Assembly: GCF_000711245.1 (NCBI RefSeq)
Contig: NZ_JOMH01000001.1
Span: 248,001-312,000 of the forward strand
Direction of reading: 5' to 3'
Length of the DNA: 64,000 nt
Origin: Polycyclovorans algicola TG408
Lineage (GTDB): Bacteria; Pseudomonadota; Gammaproteobacteria; Nevskiales; Nevskiaceae
The translations under genes were made by a program, and so were the position numbers. The first letter of the stretch is position 1. The number at the start of each line of letters is the position of its first letter. Below the pieces are notes generated by a model. The model did no database searches. It had not been told where the DNA came from and saw only the letters and a program-made list of their open reading frames with translations. This document shows, piece by piece, positions 17,116-25,818 of the stretch.

Positions 17116-18960
17116 TTACGAATCGTGAAAATCACGAATCGCATCGACGAAAATCGCGCCCCATTGCTCAAGCTTTCGCTCGCCGACGCCTGGAATGTCC
17201 GCAAATGCCTGAAGCGTCAGCGGCCGCCTTTCGGCCAGCGCGTGCAGTGTCACGTCGGTGAACACCACGTAGGGTGGCACGTCGTTTTCGCGCGCCAGGC
17301 GCAACCGTAATTGCCGTAGCGCCTGAAACAACGGATCGTCCACCGGACCGGCGGCGGCACGTCGTCCGCTGCGCGCGGTCTGGCTGCTGCGCGCAACTTG
17401 CGGCAGCGTGACGGCCCGCTCGCCCTTGAGCAGCGGCTTGGCATCGGCGGTGATCTGCAGCACCGGATAGACACCGGCGCTCTGTGCCAGCGCCCCGTCG
17501 GCCAACAGACGACGGATCAATGCGCGCCAACGCGGCGGCGCCAGCGCACTGCCAATACCGAACACGCTGAGTTGCTCATGGCCCTGGGCGATCACCTTGT
17601 CGGTGGTCTCACCGCGCAAAATATCGATCACATGCCCGGCCCCGAAAGCCTGGCCGCGCTGTGCGAGTCGCGCCACCGTGGACAGCAGTTGCCGCGCCGC
17701 CAGGGTGACGTCGTCCAGCGCCGGCGGATTCAGACAGTTGTCGCAGTTACCGCACGGCGCACTGAAGGTTTCACCAAAGTAGGCCAGTTGCAGCACGCGG
17801 CGACAGTCCGGGCTTTCGGCGTAGTGGACAACGGTCTGCAACTGCGCGCGGGCAGTGGCCTGCAAGGCTTCCAATGGCTCGCCGGTTTCGGCATCGACGC
17901 GGGTGCGAATCAGTTGCTCGGCAGTGCGCAAATCCCCGGCACTAAAAAAGAGAACGCAATCACCGGGCTCGCCGTCGCGTCCGGCGCGGCCGCCTTCCTG
18001 GTAGTAAGCCTCCAGAGAGCGCGGCAGGTCGAAGTGCACCACCCAGCGCACGTCAGGCTTGTTGATGCCCATGCCGAAGGCGACGGTGGCCACCATGACC
18101 TGCGCCGCATCGCGAATGAATTCGCTTTGATTAAGACTGCGCCGCTCACCATTGAGCCCAGCGTGGTAAGGCAGGGCACTGATGCCATCGGCCTGCAGGC
18201 GCGCGGCGATGTCGTCGACGCGCTTGCGCGACAGGCAGTAAACGATGCCGCTGCCACCCTTCTTGGCACGCACCAGCAAGCGCTCGTAGCTGCCGCGGTC
18301 CTTGGCCTCGACCGACCAGTAAAGATTGGGACGGTCGAAGCTGGCGACGTGTCGGGCCGGGTCTCGCAACTGCAACTGGTTGACGATGTCATCGCGCACC
18401 GTGGGCGTGGCGGTGGCGGTAAAGCCAAGGATGGGCACCTCGGGCAACTGCTCGCGAACGCTGGCCAGACGGCGGTACTCGGGACGGAAGTCGTGGCCCC
18501 AGTCGGACACGCAATGGGCCTCGTCAATCACCACCTGGCTGATGGCCGCCATCTCGCTGAGGCGCGCCAGAAAACCGGCCATCAACAGCCGTTCGGGCGC
18601 CACATACAGCAGCTTCAAACGCTGCGCTTCAATGGCCCGAAAGCACTCGGCGGCCTCGGCCGCGGTTTGCGCCGAATTGAGCAGGCCGGCGTCGATGCCG
18701 TTGGCGCGCAACAGTCGCACCTGGTCCTGCATCAGCGCAATCAGCGGCGACACCACCAGGGTCAACCCGGGTTGCAGCAAGGCCGGCAACTGAAAGCACA
18801 GCGACTTGCCGCCGCCAGTGGGCATGACCGCCAGCACGTCGCGTCCGGCCATGGCGTCACTGATGATTTCGAGCTGCCCCGGACGAAATGCGCTGAAGCC
18901 AAAATGGATTTTCAACGCCTTGTGAAGTGCATCGGCGCCAACAGCGGGGACCGCAGTCAT
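17116..18960 (-). CDS. recQ: ATP-dependent DNA helicase RecQ
   Basis: 614 residues from ATG 18960 (TTG 18963 is an alternative). In order: Walker A MPTGGGKS (about 46-53), DEAH box (VVIDEAHCVSDWGHDFRPEY), motif VI (YYQEGGRAGRDGEPGDCVLF), the RQC zinc site with cysteines in CGNCDNC, and a C-terminal HRDC domain (FTDVTLHALAERRPLTLQAFADIPGVGERKLEQWG). It unwinds DNA 3' to 5' in recombination and fork repair. It is transcribed alone and divergently from the YihY gene, whose predicted start lies 36 bp away. Confidence 0.95.
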   Translation of the reverse strand: MTAVPAVGADALHKALKIHFGFSAFRPGQLEIISDAMAGRDVLAVMPTGGGKSLCFQLPALLQPGLTLVVSPLIALMQDQVRLLRANGIDAGLLNSAQTAAEAAECFRAIEAQRLKLLYVAPERLLMAGFLARLSEMAAISQVVIDEAHCVSDWGHDFRPEYRRLASVREQLPEVPILGFTATATPTVRDDIVNQLQLRDPARHVASFDRPNLYWSVEAKDRGSYERLLVRAKKGGSGIVYCLSRKRVDDIAARLQADGISALPYHAGLNGERRSLNQSEFIRDAAQVMVATVAFGMGINKPDVRWVVHFDLPRSLEAYYQEGGRAGRDGEPGDCVLFFSAGDLRTAEQLIRTRVDAETGEPLEALQATARAQLQTVVHYAESPDCRRVLQLAYFGETFSAPCGNCDNCLNPPALDDVTLAARQLLSTVARLAQRGQAFGAGHVIDILRGETTDKVIAQGHEQLSVFGIGSALAPPRWRALIRRLLADGALAQSAGVYPVLQITADAKPLLKGERAVTLPQVARSSQTARSGRRAAAGPVDDPLFQALRQLRLRLARENDVPPYVVFTDVTLHALAERRPLTLQAFADIPGVGERKLEQWGAIFVDAIRDFHDS

Positions 18961-18995
18961 CAAGTAGGTTCGTTAGGCTAGGTCAGACCTCCATT

Positions 18996-20330
18996 ATGAC
19001 GGCCCGCCCGATGCCCCACCCTCTGGACCGCGTCAGAACACGACTCTTTGACCCGCCGAGCGGCCAGAACCTGCCGCCGCTTGCGGCCCGCAGTGGCCGC
19101 CTGCTGTGGGTCCTGGGACGCGACTTGCTGGAGGGCCAGTTGACGATGCGGGCGATGAGCCTGGTCTACACCACCCTGCTGTCACTGGTGCCCATGCTGG
19201 CGCTGGCGTTTTCCATCCTCAAGGCGCTGGGCGTGCACAACCAGTTGGAGCCGTTGCTGGCCGAAGCCCTGGCGCCACTGGGTGCGCGCGCGGCAGATAT
19301 CACCGAAAGCGTGATCGGTTTTGTCGAAAACATTCAGGTCGGCGTGCTGGGATCGGTGGGCGTGGCGCTGTTGTTCTACACCGCCATTTCGATGATCCAG
19401 AAGATCGAAAACAGCTTCAATTTCATCTGGCGAGTGGAGCAGCCTCGGCCGTTCTCGCAGCGCGTCGGCGAATATCTGGCGGTGATCACCGTCGGCCCGG
19501 TGCTGGTGTTTTCGGCGCTGGGGGTGACCGCCTCGCTGCTGTCCAGTGACATCGTGCTGCGCGTCTCCACGATTCAGCCGTTCGGTTATCTGGTGTCGTC
19601 ACTGACACAGGCCCTGCCCTACGTGCTGGTGATTGGCGCGTTCACCTTCGTTTACATGTTCATCCCCAACACGCGGGTCCGCGCACTGCCGGCCATCGCC
19701 GGCGGCATAACGGCGGGAGTGCTGTGGCAGACAGCAAGCCTGGCGTTCGCAAGTTTCGTGGCCGGGACCAGCACCTACAACGCGGTGTATTCGGGCTTCG
19801 CCATCTTCCTGTTTCTGCTGATCTGGCTGTATGTCGGTTGGTTGATCCTGCTCATCGGCTGCCAGTTGGCGTTTTATCTGCAGAACCCCAGCCACATTCG
19901 CCTCACCCGCATCGCACCGCAACTCGCCAGTCGCGGGGCTGAGTACGTGGCACTGACGATCATGATGCTGGTGACCCGCGCCTTCGTGAAAGGTCAGCCG
20001 GCGCCGGCCACGCAGTCGCTCATCGACGACATTGGCGCGATGCCCGAGCATGTGCACCGGCAACTGGCGGTGTTGCGCCACCATGGGCTGCTCGCCGAAA
20101 CCGGCGCCAAGGGTGACACCTGGTTGCCGGCGATTGACCCGGAGCAGATCTCGATGATCCGCCTGTGGCGGCTGGTGCGCTCGGGGACCGAGCCCCTGGC
20201 AAAGGGCCGCGACCCGGTCGCCGGTCAGGTGCTGCACCTACTGGACGAGGTGGAGGCGCCGCTGGATGCCTCACGCGGCCACGAAACCCTGCGCCAGTTC
20301 GTGTTGCGCGAAGACGCCCCGCAGACATGA
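18996..20330 (+). CDS. YihY/virulence-factor BrkB-family membrane protein
   Basis: 444 residues from ATG 18996 (ATG 19011 is possible; neither has a strong Shine-Dalgarno). Six membrane segments are visible between about residues 50 and 300, with the family motifs SLVYTTLLSLVPMLALAFS, IENSFNFIWRV, YMFIPNTRVR and STYNAVYSGFAIFLFLLIWLYVGWLILLIG. A cytoplasmic C-terminal domain of about 130 residues with a winged-helix-like stretch follows. The family was once misidentified as RNase BN; its function remains unsettled. Confidence 0.88.
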   Translation: MTARPMPHPLDRVRTRLFDPPSGQNLPPLAARSGRLLWVLGRDLLEGQLTMRAMSLVYTTLLSLVPMLALAFSILKALGVHNQLEPLLAEALAPLGARAADITESVIGFVENIQVGVLGSVGVALLFYTAISMIQKIENSFNFIWRVEQPRPFSQRVGEYLAVITVGPVLVFSALGVTASLLSSDIVLRVSTIQPFGYLVSSLTQALPYVLVIGAFTFVYMFIPNTRVRALPAIAGGITAGVLWQTASLAFASFVAGTSTYNAVYSGFAIFLFLLIWLYVGWLILLIGCQLAFYLQNPSHIRLTRIAPQLASRGAEYVALTIMMLVTRAFVKGQPAPATQSLIDDIGAMPEHVHRQLAVLRHHGLLAETGAKGDTWLPAIDPEQISMIRLWRLVRSGTEPLAKGRDPVAGQVLHLLDEVEAPLDASRGHETLRQFVLREDAPQT

Positions 20331-20355
20331 AAAAACCCGCCGTAGCGGGTTTTTT
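20330..20355. terminator. Bidirectional terminator
   Basis: AAAAAACCCGC and GCGGGTTTTTT flank a four-base loop (CGTA), terminating both the YihY gene and the convergent DUF4168 gene. Confidence 0.93.
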
Positions 20356-20375
20356 CGGTCCACAAGTCAATTGGG

Positions 20376-20834
20376 TTACTCAGCCATCTTCTCAGCAACT
20401 TTTTCGTTGACCTCGGGATCACTCTGGTAGGCCACGAAAATTTCCTGATAACGCTGGATGGTCAGGCCCGATTCTTCGATCGCCGAGTGCATGCTGCGCT
20501 CGGTCTCTTCACGCATAGCAGCCGCCTGAGTCTCGTCGCCGGCCTCAGAAAGCTTCTTCTGAGCATCTTCGTGCAACACCTGGATCTCGTTGGCGGCAGA
20601 GATGAACTGATCGATCTCGTCATCGGACACCGGCGTCGCCGGCGCTTGCTGCTGCTGCTGCGGCGGCTGCTGTTGCTGCGGCTGCTGCTGCTGCGGCTGC
20701 TGTTGCTGCTGCTGCGGCGCCGCTTGGGCCACGGTCATTTCAGCATCGGCGGCGGCAAGCGCGGCGCCACTGGAAAAGACCATCCCCAAAGCGACTGCGC
20801 CCGGGGTAAGAAGGTTCTGGATCGGGAAACGCAT
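20376..20834 (-). CDS. Secreted DUF4168 protein with polyglutamine linker
   Basis: 152 residues. A signal peptide (about 1-28, ending AALAAA) is followed by a striking Gln/Pro tract (about residues 39-65) and then a DUF4168 domain (EIDQFISAANEIQVLHEDAQKKLSEAG... to YQEIFVAYQSDPEVNEKVAEKM). Members are exported proteins of unknown role. The linker probably acts as a flexible spacer. The gene is alone, oriented away from the DUF3299 operon's end by 80 bp. Confidence 0.83.
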   Translation of the reverse strand: MRFPIQNLLTPGAVALGMVFSSGAALAAADAEMTVAQAAPQQQQQQPQQQQPQQQQPPQQQQQAPATPVSDDEIDQFISAANEIQVLHEDAQKKLSEAGDETQAAAMREETERSMHSAIEESGLTIQRYQEIFVAYQSDPEVNEKVAEKMAE

Positions 20835-20914
20835 AAGTCGGTTACTCCTTTAATCGAATGACTGGAGTTCGCAAACTCCGTCACTTCCGACACGCTGAGC
20901 AACGAAGGTTCAAT

Positions 20915-21832
20915 TTAATTTTGCTCAACCGGACTTTTTTCACGGTTGCGCGCTTCGCGCAGCGCAAAGAGGATGCCCCGTTCACTGCGCTTGACCAGTT
21001 CAAGACGGCCCTCGATGACCAGCGGATCGAAGCTGGCAGTGACCGGATGCTGGTCGGCAAACACTTCGACCACTGTTGCCGGTCCGCCCGGCACATGGAA
21101 GAAGCACGCCGGTGGGCTGGCTGAAAGCAAAAAATGCCCCTGTTCGGCGGTCATCTCCAGCGGCAACATAAACCCGGCCAGCCGAACCACGGTGCCGTCG
21201 AGCCGAGAAATGTCGTCGGGAAACTCGGCGACCATCTGGTCATCGTCATCCAGGGTCACCCGGGTTTTCATCATCGCGTTCCACGGCAGCAGCCCCTCGC
21301 GCGAAACCCCTTGCAACCACTGGTCGAAATCGTTGGGAATCACGTTGATGCGGAATTCGCGCCGAACGCCCGCAGCGCTGACGGTCACCGGAAAGGTGCC
21401 GGCATCCCCAACGATGATCTGAAATTCCATGTAGCCATCGGCATCAGTCTCGGGCTGTGCGGCGATGACCTGCGGCGGCGGCGAAAGCTCGTTGCCGAGG
21501 GGCGAAAAAGTGACGGTTTCATCCGCCAGCGGCGTGCCCGCCTCTGTGCCGAGGATGACGCCCATCCACAGTCGGTCACCTTCGTAGGCATCGACGGTGA
21601 GCACGCCATCGCGCAGCTCGCCGCCCTCGGACTGGATTTCGAGCACGGGCAGTTGTCCCGCGCTGGCAGCGTCGCTGATCTGCAATGTGCTTGCCTTGTG
21701 TTGGGCCGCCTCGGCCGGGACCGACGTTGCGGCGGGCCGCGTTTCGGGCGCTGCGTCAGCGTCGCGCTGGCAACCGGCAAGCGCAAAAGAGAGCCCTGCG
21801 ACCCACGTCGTGACGCGCCAAAATTTGTTCAT
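20915..21832 (-). CDS. DUF3299 lipoprotein of an ABC transporter operon
   Basis: 305 residues. The signal ends at a lipobox (FALAGC, Cys 21). A central beta-sandwich-like region (about 60-160) precedes a DUF3299 domain, recognisable by RLDGTVVRLAGFMLPLEMTA and CFFHVPGGPATVVEVF near the C-terminus. It is the last gene of a three-cistron set; its start overlaps the permease stop by 4 bp. DUF3299 proteins recur with this class of ABC ATPase and permease and have been linked to zinc-related systems in other Gammaproteobacteria; the exact function is unknown. Confidence 0.8.
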   Translation of the reverse strand: MNKFWRVTTWVAGLSFALAGCQRDADAAPETRPAATSVPAEAAQHKASTLQISDAASAGQLPVLEIQSEGGELRDGVLTVDAYEGDRLWMGVILGTEAGTPLADETVTFSPLGNELSPPPQVIAAQPETDADGYMEFQIIVGDAGTFPVTVSAAGVRREFRINVIPNDFDQWLQGVSREGLLPWNAMMKTRVTLDDDDQMVAEFPDDISRLDGTVVRLAGFMLPLEMTAEQGHFLLSASPPACFFHVPGGPATVVEVFADQHPVTASFDPLVIEGRLELVKRSERGILFALREARNREKSPVEQN

Positions 21833-23091
21833 GCGCGCGACAATACACCGGCCACATCGACGCGGTAGGCCCGCAGCGCCGGCAGCACCACGGCGGCGGT
21901 CGCCACCAGAATCGCCAAGGCAAACACCCAGACTTCACCCGGCACCCAGGCTAGGCCGGTCATCGGTTGTCCGGGCAGGTGACGGCCCAGCGCCTCGCCC
22001 AGACCGCGCGCCAGCGCCGCCCCCAAAAGCGCGCCGGCCAGCGCCAGTAACAGTGCCTCGGCCCACAGCAAACGGACGACGCGCCAGCGGGTGGCGCCCA
22101 GTGCGCGCATCACCGCCAAATCGTACTGGCGCGACTCCAGCGCGCTGTTGAGCGCCGCCAACATGCTCAGCGCGGCCAGCACCACCAGTGCGGCGGCGAA
22201 GGCTTGGGCCGCAGCAATCGCGCTTTTGGCCAGCACCCTGAGTCGCAGCAGCTCCTGCGCGGGCGTGACGGCCATCAGCCCCGGCACTTGCGCCACCTCG
22301 CGCGGCAGCGTGGCGGCACCCAAGGGCGAGCGGTAGCGAAGGAGAATGGCGGTGATGTCTCGATCAACCTGCGCGACAGCGATGCCTGCCTCGCGCGCCT
22401 CGTCGCGCTCGTGCTCGTGCTCGTGCTCGTGCTCGTCGTGATGATCGGCTTCATCGGCGGGCACGGCGTCTTGGGCGTGCTCCCCGTGAAGCTGCCAGAC
22501 GCTCTCCAGCGAGGTGATGATCAATCGGTCCAGCACCGTGCCGGTGGCGGCCAGTTGCCCGACCACCCGATAGGGCTGCTGGTCGTGGACATCGCCGCTG
22601 TCGGCCAGCCCATGGGTGCCCATCAGGCGGCTACCGGTGGCCAGGCCGGTCGCAGCCACGTCGGCACCGATGACCGCGTCCATGGTCCGCACCGGCCATT
22701 GGCCATCCGCCAGTTGCGCGTCATAAAGCGCAAAAAAATCAGCGGTGGTGCCGACGATGCGGAAGCCCATCGCACTGTCACCCAGGGCAATGGGCACGGC
22801 CATCGCCACCAGCCGGTGTGCGGCCCAGCGCGCCGCTGCGTCATGGGGGATGTTTCCGGTCGGGTTGTCGACGTGATAAATCGCCGACAGTGCAAGTTGC
22901 AGCGGCGAGCCAGGCGCCCCAATGACCATGTCGACCGCCGCCGCATCGCGCGCGGCGCGCTGTTGCAATTGATGACTGACCAACATCATCAACACGATCA
23001 GGCCGGTGGCAAACGCCATCAGCGCGAGGTGCAGCAGGTGCGGCAGCGGCCGGTGGCGAATGGCGGCCCAGATCAGCCCCGGCGTGGTCAT
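21829..23091 (-). CDS. MacB-like ABC transporter permease with histidine-rich loop
   Basis: 420 residues. One N-terminal membrane helix, a large periplasmic domain (about 45-280) and three C-terminal helices (from about 295, LAALSMLAALNSALESRQYDLAVMRALGATRWRVVRL) give the FtsX/MacB topology. Between residues 217 and 228 lies a cluster of alternating His/Glu (HHDEHEHEHEHE), a potential metal-binding loop that faces the periplasm. It overlaps its ATPase gene upstream and the DUF3299 gene downstream by 4 bp each. Substrate unknown; a zinc-linked role is inferred. Confidence 0.85.
   Translation of the reverse strand: MTTPGLIWAAIRHRPLPHLLHLALMAFATGLIVLMMLVSHQLQQRAARDAAAVDMVIGAPGSPLQLALSAIYHVDNPTGNIPHDAAARWAAHRLVAMAVPIALGDSAMGFRIVGTTADFFALYDAQLADGQWPVRTMDAVIGADVAATGLATGSRLMGTHGLADSGDVHDQQPYRVVGQLAATGTVLDRLIITSLESVWQLHGEHAQDAVPADEADHHDEHEHEHEHERDEAREAGIAVAQVDRDITAILLRYRSPLGAATLPREVAQVPGLMAVTPAQELLRLRVLAKSAIAAAQAFAAALVVLAALSMLAALNSALESRQYDLAVMRALGATRWRVVRLLWAEALLLALAGALLGAALARGLGEALGRHLPGQPMTGLAWVPGEVWVFALAILVATAAVVLPALRAYRVDVAGVLSRA
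22407..22436 (-). repeat. In-frame hexanucleotide microsatellite (GCTCGT)x5
   Basis: Five perfect copies of GCTCGT on the plus strand encode the His-Glu repeat in the permease loop. Because the unit is six bases, copy-number change would lengthen or shorten the His/Glu tract without a frameshift. Confidence 0.9.
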
Positions 23092-23720
23092 GCGGCCAGC
23101 ACCCAGTGTTCGTCAAGCCGAAGCCGGGCGCGGGCATCGTGGGTGGCGACCAGCAGCGCCGCACCCTCGCGGGCGGTCTCGGCGAGCAGCAGGTCCATGA
23201 CCCCCGCGGCGTTGTCGTCGTCGAGGTTGGCGGTGGGCTCGTCGGCCAACACCAGTGTGGGGCGGTTGACCAACGCCCGGGCGATGGCCGCGCGTTGTTG
23301 CTGGCCGCCCGACAGCGCATGCGGCCGCGCCTCGGCAAGCGCCGCCAGCCCCAACTGGTCCAGCAGCGAGCGCACCCGCGGACGATCCACCGGCAGCCCG
23401 GCACAGCGTTGGGCAAGCAGCAGGTTATCGGCAAGGCTGAGCGCGCCGAGCAGGTGCAACCGTTGAAACACGATGCCGATGCGTCGGCCGCGAAAAGCAT
23501 CGCGGCGCGCCTCTGGCCAGTCACTGATGGGCTGGCCGTCGATCGTGACCTGCCCGCCCGAAGGCCGCTGCAAGCCGGCAATCAGGTGCAGCAGTGACGA
23601 CTTGCCGCTGCCGGAAGGGCCGGTCACCACCGCCTGCGCCCCGGTCGCCAATTGGCGGTCGGCGTAGTGCAACGGGGGGCGCCCGGGGTGGGCCAGCGTC
23701 AGGGATTCGAGCGTCAGCAT
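23088..23720 (-). CDS. ABC transporter ATP-binding protein (LolD/MacB-like)
   Basis: 210 residues. Walker A GPSGSGKSSLL (about 35-45), Q-loop in GIVFQRLHLLG, signature motif ALSGGQQQRAAIARAL and Walker B LVLADEPTANLD are all intact, so it should hydrolyse ATP. It is the first gene of the ATPase-permease-DUF3299 operon and overlaps the permease by 4 bp. A palindrome resembling a Zur box lies 27 bp upstream of its ATG. Confidence 0.9.
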   Translation of the reverse strand: MLTLESLTLAHPGRPPLHYADRQLATGAQAVVTGPSGSGKSSLLHLIAGLQRPSGGQVTIDGQPISDWPEARRDAFRGRRIGIVFQRLHLLGALSLADNLLLAQRCAGLPVDRPRVRSLLDQLGLAALAEARPHALSGGQQQRAAIARALVNRPTLVLADEPTANLDDDNAAGVMDLLLAETAREGAALLVATHDARARLRLDEHWVLAA

Positions 23721-23746
23721 GCGCGGCGCGAGCGTCGTGAGATTTC

Positions 23747-23759
23747 GTTACAAGGTAAC
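23747..23759 (-). promoter_or_regulatory. Zur-box-like palindrome ahead of the ABC/DUF3299 operon
   Basis: GTTAC-AAG-GTAAC is a perfect 5-3-5 palindrome located 27-39 bp before the ATPase start. The core of known Gammaproteobacterial Zur sites has the same geometry, GTTAT-N3-ATAAC. Zinc repression of the operon is inferred from this and from the His-rich loop. Confidence 0.5.
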
Positions 23760-23794
23760 ACTACACGCCGGCATTCGGCGATGCCGCACCGCCG

Positions 23795-24064
23795 TCAGCT
23801 TCGCCGCTGCTCCGGCAGGGCGATGTTCATTTCGAGCACCTCCAGCCCGTCTTCGTTCTGCACCTGGATGTTGACGGCGGTCTCGGGCACGTCGACGTAC
23901 TTGCGCACCACGTTGAGGATTTCCTCGCGCAGCTTCGGCAAATATTCTGGCCCGCGACCACGGCCCTCACGCTGGTGGGCGACCACCACCTTGAGCCGCT
24001 CCTTGGCAAGGTTGGCGGTGTTCTTGGGTTCGCTGCGAAAAAATTTCAGCCAGTCGAGGGCCAT
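23795..24064 (-). CDS. minE: Cell division topological specificity factor MinE
   Basis: 89 residues. The sequence LDWLKFFRSEPKNTANLAKERLKVVVAHQR matches the MinE N-terminal anti-MinCD region, and the rest is the dimerisation domain (EILNVVRKYVDVPETAVNIQVQNEDGLEVLEMNIALPEQ). It drives MinD off the membrane at mid-cell so the Z ring forms there. It lies 3 bp downstream of minD. Confidence 0.97.
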   Translation of the reverse strand: MALDWLKFFRSEPKNTANLAKERLKVVVAHQREGRGRGPEYLPKLREEILNVVRKYVDVPETAVNIQVQNEDGLEVLEMNIALPEQRRS

Positions 24065-24067
24065 GGC

Positions 24068-24880
24068 TCAGCCCCCCAGCCACTTGCTGAAGAGACCCTT
24101 CTTCTCGACCGTGGTGAACCGCAGCGGCCGCTCTTCGCCCAAGAACCGCCCCACCAGATCGTCATAGGCCTGCCCGGCGTCGGCGTCGGCCAGGGTGATG
24201 ACCGGCGTACCAGCATTGGATGAGTTGAGCACGGCGGTCGATTCGGGGATCACGCCCAGCACCGGGATCGCGAGAATCTCGGTGACGTCTTCGAGGCTGA
24301 GCATCTCGCCCTTCAACACCCGCGCCGGGTTGTAGCGGGTCAGCACCAGATGTTCCTTGATGCGGCCCTCGTTGCGCTCAACCCTGCGGGTCTTGCTGGC
24401 CAGCAGACCCAGCACCCGGTCGGAGTCGCGAACCGACGAGACCTCCGGGTTGGTGACCACCAGCGCCTCGTCGGCGAAATACATCGCCAGGTGCGCACCA
24501 CGCTCAATGCCAGCCGGTGAGTCGCAAACCACGTAATCAAAGCCTTCCGAGCGCAGATCGTTGAGCACTTTCTCGACGCCCTCGGGCGTCAGCGCTTCCT
24601 TGTCGCGCGTCTGGCTGGCCGCCAGGATGTGCAGATTGGGAAAGGTTTTGTCCTTGATCAGCGCCTGGCGCAGCGACGCCTCACCCTGAATCACGTTGAC
24701 GAAGTCGAACACCACGCGGCGCTCGCAGCCCATGATCAGGTCAAGGTTGCGCAGGCCCACGTCAAAGTCGATCACCGCCACCTTCTTGCCGCGCTGGGCA
24801 AGTCCCGTGGCAAACGATGCGCTGGTCGTGGTTTTGCCCACGCCGCCTTTACCCGACGTCACGACAACAATTTTTGTCAC
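24068..24880 (-). CDS. minD: Septum site-determining protein MinD (ATPase)
   Basis: 270 residues from GTG 24880, which has AGGGAG five bases upstream and gives the normal family N-terminus; GTG 24886 is the alternative. The deviant Walker A is SGKGGVGKTT, followed by the switch regions DFDVGLRNLDL and VVCDSPAGIERG. The C-terminal membrane-targeting helix is KKGLFSKWLGG. MinD recruits MinC to the membrane and oscillates with MinE. Gene order minC-minD-minE is the usual one. Confidence 0.97.
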   Translation of the reverse strand: MTKIVVVTSGKGGVGKTTTSASFATGLAQRGKKVAVIDFDVGLRNLDLIMGCERRVVFDFVNVIQGEASLRQALIKDKTFPNLHILAASQTRDKEALTPEGVEKVLNDLRSEGFDYVVCDSPAGIERGAHLAMYFADEALVVTNPEVSSVRDSDRVLGLLASKTRRVERNEGRIKEHLVLTRYNPARVLKGEMLSLEDVTEILAIPVLGVIPESTAVLNSSNAGTPVITLADADAGQAYDDLVGRFLGEERPLRFTTVEKKGLFSKWLGG

Positions 24881-24905
24881 AGCCACTCCCTGAAGATTAG
24901 AAAGC

Positions 24906-25634
24906 TCAATCCAACCGCTCGACCTTTAGTGTGCCGTCTTGCAGAAACACCTGCGCGGGTTTGCCCAGCCATTGACCGTGCAATTGTTCGGCCACGGCGT
25001 AAACACCGGCAATGGCGACCAGCTCGGGCTCGAAGCGACGGCAAAAAATGCGCGCCGAGGTGTCGCCGTCGGCCCCGGCAATGGCGCGGCCCGCCAGCCG
25101 ACCATAGATATGAATGCTGCCGTCGGCGACCACTTCAGCACCAGCGCCAACCTGATGCGTGATGGTGAGGTCGGTGCCGCGTGCATAAAGCTGCTGCCCG
25201 CCGCGAATGGGTTCGGCCACCAGCCGCGAGGCCGCCCGCACGGCCACGGCCGGCGCCGGGGCAACCGGGGCAACCGGGGCGGTCGGGGTCGGCGGCGGCG
25301 CAGTGACGTCCGTCTCGGCGGCGCCACTGCGCGGGGTCTTGGCACCGGTGTCGGCCGGCAGCACCGGTAAGCCCAGACCGGCGGCATCGGCCTCCAGCAG
25401 CGCGCCGGAGACGCCGACCACTTTCATGCCGCTGCCGCGCACCGCAGACACATAGGCCGCCAGGGACAGCGGCACCGAGGTTTCCAGCACCGCCGTCATG
25501 CCCTGCACCATGGCCGGCATTTGCTGCGCCATGGTTGCAAGCTGGGCTTCAATGGCCGACAGATCGTCCGTCGTGGCGTTGATGCGGGTGACCGACAGCA
25601 TCCGGCCCTTCATCTCCAAAGCAGGCACTGGCAT
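24906..25634 (-). CDS. minC: Septum site-determining protein MinC
   Basis: About 242 residues. The N-terminal FtsZ-inhibiting domain begins MPVPALEMKGRMLSVTRI. A Pro/Ala-rich linker (about 115-145) leads to the C-terminal beta-helix that binds MinD (EPIRGGQQLYARGTDLTITHQVGAGAEVVADGSIHIYGRLAGRAIAG). It blocks FtsZ polymerisation at the poles. ATG 25634 matches the family start; GTG 25655 would add seven residues. It is the first gene of the min operon. Confidence 0.93.
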   Translation of the reverse strand: MPVPALEMKGRMLSVTRINATTDDLSAIEAQLATMAQQMPAMVQGMTAVLETSVPLSLAAYVSAVRGSGMKVVGVSGALLEADAAGLGLPVLPADTGAKTPRSGAAETDVTAPPPTPTAPVAPVAPAPAVAVRAASRLVAEPIRGGQQLYARGTDLTITHQVGAGAEVVADGSIHIYGRLAGRAIAGADGDTSARIFCRRFEPELVAIAGVYAVAEQLHGQWLGKPAQVFLQDGTLKVERLD

Positions 25635-25818
25635 CTGTTCCGAAAAGGTAAACACCGATTATCGCGCGGAATGGGTCGCTGTCACCGGGCCGAGGGCTGT
25701 GGCCGGCAACCGTGTCGGCGGTCTGGGCTTTGTTACGCTGCATCCTCGGTCATACCGGCCACCAAACCGGCCGATCTTGCCCCACCCTGCCACTGAAACG
25801 TGTCCCCAGAACCCCGCC

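Noticed and set aside
17119-17142. Inverted repeat AATCGTGA...TCACGAAT at the end of recQ as a terminator.
   Set aside because: It lies within coding sequence and is not followed by a T-run.
17398-18981. 527-codon open frame antisense to recQ.
   Set aside because: The composition is typical of shadow frames and RecQ motifs dominate on the other strand.
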